NCBI GenBank assembly: GCA_007922225.1
Contig: ML679966.1
Coordinates: forward strand, 38,159,943-38,223,942
Source: Emydura subglobosa
Lineage: Eukaryota; Chordata; Testudines; Chelidae
Length of the DNA: 64,000 nt
Direction: 5' to 3'
Shown: positions 58,601-64,000 of the stretch, piece after piece
Layout of the letters: the number at the start of each line of letters is the position of its first letter
How positions within the stretch are numbered: position 1 is the first letter of the stretch
Translations under genes and position numbers: made by a program
The notes under the pieces: generated by a model
Seen by the model: the letters and a program-made list of their open reading frames with translations, nothing else
Databases searched by the model: none
What the model was told of the DNA's origin: nothing

Positions 58601-60839
58601 GAGTGAAATGACTTGGAAAAGAAACAAAATGGGAGAGCCCAGAGGGACTGCAGGAGGAAAGGGTGAGAGAGAAGAGAACTAAGCAATAAGGGACAGGACT
58701 AGAGAAGAAAGCCATGCTCTGACATTTTTTTTCTTGTGTACAGAATAAATGACTGCCTGATGTCAAGTCTGAAACCTTAGAGCACAGTGAGAGAGATTGT
58801 GCAGTCATTCACTCCAGGGTGGGAGGGGGCATGGGGCAAGGTGGGGGTGGACTCCAAAGACCCCTTCCTTCAGTTCAACAGGAACAGAATGGCCAATGGA
58901 AGCTGGTGTATGAGCTAAGTAAGCTTATGCATGCTGTTTCCCTTGAGCTGGTATATGTGTAATGCTCCCATGCCACCCCTTGGCTTGTTGGCCATGTGAC
59001 TGACCAAAGGACCTCTGGGTTTAAAAGTAAAAACTAAAATACCCACCTCTGTTAACTCAAAGGCTGAAGCAAAATCAAAACAGTTCCAGCTACACTGAGT
59101 AAGCCTGGGTTACATATGCATGACATTTGGGGAATATTTGAAGGAGACTGAGGACACTGGAGGACTGGGCATGAGAAGGAGAGATTAAGACTGAGAAGGG
59201 TAAAAACCAAGAACCAATAGGAGGGAAAATGGTGTAGAAAAAAGGAGCATTTAAAGTGAGAATAGAAGAACAAATACCAAGGCACACAAAGTTTTTATTT
59301 ATAAATATGTAGTTGCTAATATATTACAATCTTCCACTTGTCCACACCTGTATATCTGTGTATCAGAAGGCAACTGAATGTGATTCAATAGAACAAGTGG
59401 ATTGGCAGATATGAAAGTGAATGGAGGTGCGTTAGGGAAACTAGCATTCAGTTGATTCTTGCTTGAAATGTTTATAGGTGATTTATTCCCATATGCATCT
59501 GAGAAATGATGCATTAGTGTGTGGTGAGTGTAGTGGGGTCTGCATGGTGATGCTAGAATTGGTTCTTGTTATTTTAACAGATCTCAACTTGACACATAGG
59601 CCCATCACTGTAACTCAGTACAAAATTCCACAAACATATCTTTTTGTTGTCTATATGTAGTTGGTCTGATTTTAGCTGGCCCCGCACAGCTGTGCAGGGA
59701 AGTGAATGAGAGAGAAAAACAAAGATCTTTTCCCTTTCCTTGCACAGTGAGTGTACATGGTTGTACAAACACTGTGTAGGACCAGGACCATCAGTGAAAT
59801 TAGGCTTTCCTGCAAGGGTGTGTGTCCTTCCCCCAATTCCCTGCTGATTCACTAGAAGTCAGCAGCCACTTCCAATACAGGCTTTGATTCTAAGCCACAG
59901 TCTAGCTCTTTGTCTGGAAACGTTTGGCAAGCAGGGATTGCTTATTTTACTCATTAAAATAAAGAAAACGTTCAGGGTCTTCCAAGCTGTGCAATAGTTA
60001 CTCTATGTAATTCTCTGACCCTACTTTTGGTACTTTCATTTTTCTCTCCTGGCAAAGTGAGAGAATAGAAGAAGTCAAGGGAGAAGAAATTTTCTATCTT
60101 GCCACACTCACCAGCTGCATTTTGTTTCATATTAGACATTAACTCTGCGGGGCAAGAATTGTGTTTCTGCAGGAACTATAGCATCCTGAGGTCCCAATCC
60201 TGTGAGAGATCTTTGGACCCTACCACAGTAATAATCATCTGAAGTGCAGGATATTGTACCTGATATTTCAACATTTTTTACAGACGAACACGCAGATCAC
60301 ACTTTTTATGCATTTCAACAGTTTGTCACAGCTTTCCTACCTCAGAGTAGCTGGCTACTACAAAGTAGGAGACTTTGATATGAAAGGTGACAAGACAGAT
60401 CAGGTACTCTGTAATACAGATGAAACAATTCCTTCATTTTATGTAAATGCAGCAGTGGTTGAGTAATTCGAAGATTTTACAAATAAGGGCCCAACTTAGC
60501 CCTAGTGTAAGCTCACTGAATCCAGTGGAGCTACATCACGAAAAAATTTGGCATGTAGTGATTAATGGTAGCAGTGTGAATAGAAAGATCACTATCCCTA
60601 GCTCCTTTGATTTTTTTTAAGGGAGAGAGGTATAAATAAATCACTTTCAATTCCTGTACTAAGAATTAGATTGAGTGATGATAATATTACTTTGTTATAT
60701 AACATGCATGCTGCATAATAAAGTGATGCAAAATTGCTGCTTCTTGAGTACAACATGCACTTCTGAACTAAGTTACTAGTGTAATCAGATTTCTAAATGA
60801 AGGCCCCAAATGATAGTCTCTTTCAGGACACATCCTCAA
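55651..60839. other. Intronic sequence, nothing recognised
   Basis: 5.2 kb. A piece at 55878..55915 ('gaaatcaatgggagctttgc') looks like one arm of an old dispersed foldback. Purine-rich sequence at 58540..58710 and 58800..58860 explains the minus-strand frames there. No gene or element supported. Confidence 0.45.
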
Positions 60840-60912
60840 CTGGTATAAACTGGTGTGGCTCCAACAACTTCAAGGGAAATTTACACCAGCTGATTATCAG
60901 GTCCTCATCTTT
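60840..60912. repeat. Small foldback repeat around 'actggtgt' words
   Basis: 'aactggtataaactggtgtg' pairs loosely with 'aatttacaccagctgattat', and the right edge reads 'tcaggtcctcatc'. It is similar in type to the foldback at 11551. Confidence 0.5.
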
Positions 60913-61189
60913 AAAAAGAACACTCTCCTTTTCTTAATTACGGTCCCTTGTCAGACAAAATAAATCTGAACCAATACGTGCAAATACTTGCTAGCCAGAT
61001 ATCAAAGCAGAAATCCTGAGCTTATCCAGCCACTAAAAAGTCAATATATGCCACACTCTGCTCTCTGAGATACTAGTTTTCCACTGTGCTTACAATATGA
61101 AATAAAAATGGCATCTCACATACCACAATATAACAATTGACAAATATTGACTTTTTTTTAATAGAGGGAGTCACTTTATCCTGAGGATA

Positions 61190-61600
61190 TTTCACTGTAA
61201 CAGTTTGCGCCTGGCCCTCTTGCTGCCCAGGCCCTCAGCACCCACAAACCATTTCTGGATGATGGTTTCTTGCTCCACCAGTGCACTTTATTTACAGTGG
61301 GTTGCGTACCACCTTCTATATAGCCAGTTCTTACCAGTTGCAGGGGTCTTAAAGATTCAGCCTCTAATCAAATGGTGTTCAGCCTTCCCTTGCTGTAGCT
61401 TCTCTTTCTCTGGCAACTTGTCCCTCCCTTCCTTCCAGCATCATCTTCTTGGGAGCTTTTAGAGCCCTCCCAAGTTCTACAGCTGTTCCTAATTTCTTCC
61501 TCCCAGGCCCACTTGCTCAGCTGGTTCCCATCTACCCTTAATTAGGGTTCAGGAGCAGGGGCTAGCCCAGCCTTGCTGGTAGCACCCTGCTACGTTCACT
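61190..61600. mobile_element. Unclassified LTR-like fragment
   Basis: Less AT-rich, C/T-rich block starting 'ctgtaacagtttgcgcctgg' and ending near 'agcaccctgctacg'. It resembles the block at 13093 in general layout ('cagtgcactttatttacagt' near the start). No ends or family proven. Confidence 0.3.
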
Positions 61601-61756
61601 ATAAATATATATTTGTCTACCATTATACAGAGAAGCTCAGATGCAATAGGGTTAAAGAAACATGCAGTGACACCTCCCTCTTAGTCTCCAATGCCAATTC
61701 ACATTCTGTACCTCCCAGGTACACTTTCATCAAATTAAAAACTTATAATTGTCTAG

Positions 61757-61850
61757 TATAGATTCAGAGGCCAGAAGGGACCACTGGGATCATCTAGTTT
61801 GATCTCCAGGCCTTCTCTTTTTAAACAGATTGAGCTACTGGACTGTAGTA
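61757..61850 (-). mobile_element. CR1-like 3' end
   Basis: 'gattcagaggccagaaggga' followed by 'ccactgggatcatctagttt' is the reverse complement of a CR1-type 3' end variant common in turtles and crocodilians. Confidence 0.75.
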
Positions 61851-64000
61851 TGAGGAGGGAATGACAAAGTATTTATGTTCCAATTCAAGATGACTTTGTA
61901 CGTTGCTAAGTACCTCCTGTGAGGCTAATAGGTGTCAAGGATGCAATACCTTGCAAGAGGCATTCAGAATTAAGCCTTTAAACGTGACAGCCTGATCTCT
62001 GTTTGTGTCAGTGACTAGCTAAGATATAGCATGGCTAAGATATTTTTCTGCAGGAGATGATCAAAGCTGGGAAACATTTCAGAACCGCCCAAATTGAGGT
62101 TATAATAGCCTACCTTATGAAAGTGATATGTTTTAATAATACAATGATGTAAATGAAGGTCCTGATCCTGGAAGGTGTGATGCATGTGACAACACTTTAG
62201 TACTGAAGTCAGTGGGGTTTTGATTGAGTGTTTGGTAGTATAGGAGCGCAAAAGGTCATAGTTTCTTATCACAGGAAAATCTGGTCACATACCAGGAATT
62301 AAAAAATGCTGCATTTCAACCTTCGCTCCTGGCTTCTTCCATTCTGTCTCATCTTTTCATAGCACTTCTCACAAGGGGGCCCTGATCTGATCTGAGAGCT
62401 ATGTAACATTAAAAAAACATAACCTCACCAATAAGGCACATATTGCGGTAGGAAAAATGCTAACATTCTGGTTTGCACTACTTTAGTTGTACTAACGTTT
62501 TAAGTACACATAGTATATTTAAAGTACTCTGAAAAGACTATTTTTTTCCATGCAAGCTACAGCTAGATAAAAAATTATGAACAGAAAATAAATACTGAAT
62601 GTAAAATTGTGAATTAGGAGATTATACATCTATTGAGTGGGTTCAGGTGACACCATAAACCCAGAGAGAACAGCTTGAGTTGTTTGTGTAACCACCAGGA
62701 CTCCACAGTGGAATTACAGCTCCATCATTCAAAATTTGCATTTTTTAATTTTACATGATACATGGGTATGATTCTTCAATCTGTTCTTTTCCTTCCTAGC
62801 ATGAAGCTCCCTCTTTCTCCTTGCCTTGATGGATGCAATTCTTTTCTGTGATTTGTAGATTTTCATAATTCACAAATGTGGCTTCCAGTAATGAAATATT
62901 CATTTTTATACAGACCATGGAATTTTTAATACTGTAATGTCTCATTGTGCATTTCACTCTTGCCTTTGTAGCAGTCACATAAATAAAGTTTGGATAATCC
63001 AAATTACACACTGATCTTAGCATTGTGCTGAACATAAACTGATATTTATAAAAATCTTAAGTTTGAGAATTGCCCTCTGGACAAATTTTCACCGTGGCTT
63101 TGCATGTGTGTTGCCAAAAGAATATAATGGTGTCCTCTTATTTGTGTTACGTAAACCTTATCGTAGTAACAGTCTTTCTGACTGTTCTAACCTGTGCATA
63201 ATACTCCTTGAATCTTAGGTGTTTCTATATTTCTATTTCTTTAAACATTTCATCCTTTTGTTAACCCTCTTTTACCCTCTTAAAAATAAATGCAAGAGTT
63301 AAAATCTTCAAAAGCACCTACATTGATTTGGAAACCTAAGGCTGATTTTCAAAAGTGACTTTCAATGAGCCTAAGACTTGAACCAATGACTTAATAGCCT
63401 ACATTCCATTTTCAAAAGTGATGTTGGCTCTGAGGATGCTAAGTCTCTTAGGCACATTAAAACTTTTACTCATCTCTTTTCATTTAACTCTGTATTAACA
63501 AGTCCCTAATGGATTTTTTCCCCTTCCTTTATGGTCCCCTTTTGTCTTCAGACTGTTAGTTTCATATATCTTTTGTTTATTTCTCTTATTTGCACCAAAT
63601 TCCAAATTGTACTCTGGAAATGCTCTTCCAGTCAACCTCTTCAGGTTCCTCTGAGTGGATACCAGGAATATTTTACCTTTTTGTTTCTCCTCCCTCAGAA
63701 CTGAAAGAGTAGGCAAGGTAATGACCATGCCAAATGTGGGCTTCTTGGATCAATATGTTCCCAGAACAGAATTTTTAGTCTTGACCAATTGGGAAGCCTT
63801 TAAACGCCCTCCTAAGTCCTTAAATAGGAAAGAAAATAACAACTGGTAACAAACTTGCCAAACAGACGCGTGTAAAAAATGAGAACCCACCACTTCTTAG
63901 TGAGAAATTGCCTATTGCATAGAGTCTCCAAAAAGGACATGTCAATAAACAAGACTCTTACTGTGCAAGAGAGAGAGAAACAGAGAGGTCCTATGGAGGT
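61851..64000. other. Intronic sequence, nothing recognised
   Basis: AT-rich to the window edge. 'aggtcctgatcctggaagg' at 62157 hints at one more small dispersed repeat. No exon seen. Confidence 0.5.

Larger units (their letters stand above)
43968..64000 (-). other. SGCZ: SGCZ intron upstream of the coding exon (partial)
   Basis: No second exon is recognisable across these 20 kb, and all long frames look like chance or repeat-derived frames. It is assigned as intron because the acceptor at 43968 needs an upstream exon. In mammals miR-383 lies in an SGCZ intron; I looked for its mature sequence on both strands and did not see it here. Confidence 0.8.

Noticed and set aside
43968..64000. miR-383 hairpin, known in an SGCZ intron of mammals
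   Set aside because: The mature miR-383 sequence was sought on both strands and not seen; it is probably outside this window.

Overview
The window is vertebrate nuclear DNA: AT-rich, repeat-dense, intron-like, with no operons or prokaryotic gene layout. The only host coding exon I can support is on the minus strand at 43773..43967. It encodes 65 residues that I recognise as the N-terminal cytoplasmic tail and single transmembrane helix of zeta-sarcoglycan (SGCZ), with a good 3' splice site on one side and a GTAAGT donor on the other. SGCZ is a very large gene in vertebrates. I therefore read 43968..64000 as part of the intron upstream of this exon and 1..43772 as part of the intron downstream.

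The repeats point to a sauropsid, most likely a turtle, with a crocodilian as the main alternative. There are several chicken-repeat-1 (CR1) LINE copies with typical 3' ends, older L2/L3-like LINE and MIR-like fragments, ~295-bp foldback MITEs with GTCTACAC-type ends, a Harbinger-type fragment with a Myb/SANT-like reading frame, and a decayed Ty3/gypsy element. The species call is inference from repeat style.

Layout. 1..5 kb: old LINE fragments and a CR1 reverse-transcriptase remnant. 5.6..8 kb: a CR1 tail, an AT microsatellite, MIR-like and tRNA-like repeat pieces. 8.49..9.56 kb: a GC-rich, LTR-like unit with GC boxes, a TATA-like site and a 113-codon frame, all on the minus strand. 10..16 kb: scattered old repeats and a CR1 3' end. 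19.3 kb: a foldback MITE. 20.7..28 kb: one long plus-strand CR1 copy broken up by at least five later insertions. 33.8..34.6 kb: a palindromic tRNA-like repeat. 39.3..43 kb: a minus-strand Ty3/gypsy remnant with LTR-like flanks. 43.8 kb: the SGCZ exon. 44.9..50.9 kb: three more MITE copies, homopolymer tracts and an L3-like piece. 55.1 kb: a near-perfect 81-bp tandem duplication. 61..62 kb: an LTR-like fragment and a CR1 tail. The rest is unassigned intronic sequence.

I did not find a new multi-gene system. The points most worth a second look are the nested CR1 region, in particular two related inserts that both carry 9-bp target-site duplications; the shared ends of the Harbinger fragment and the MITEs; and the GC-rich promoter-plus-frame unit at 9 kb.
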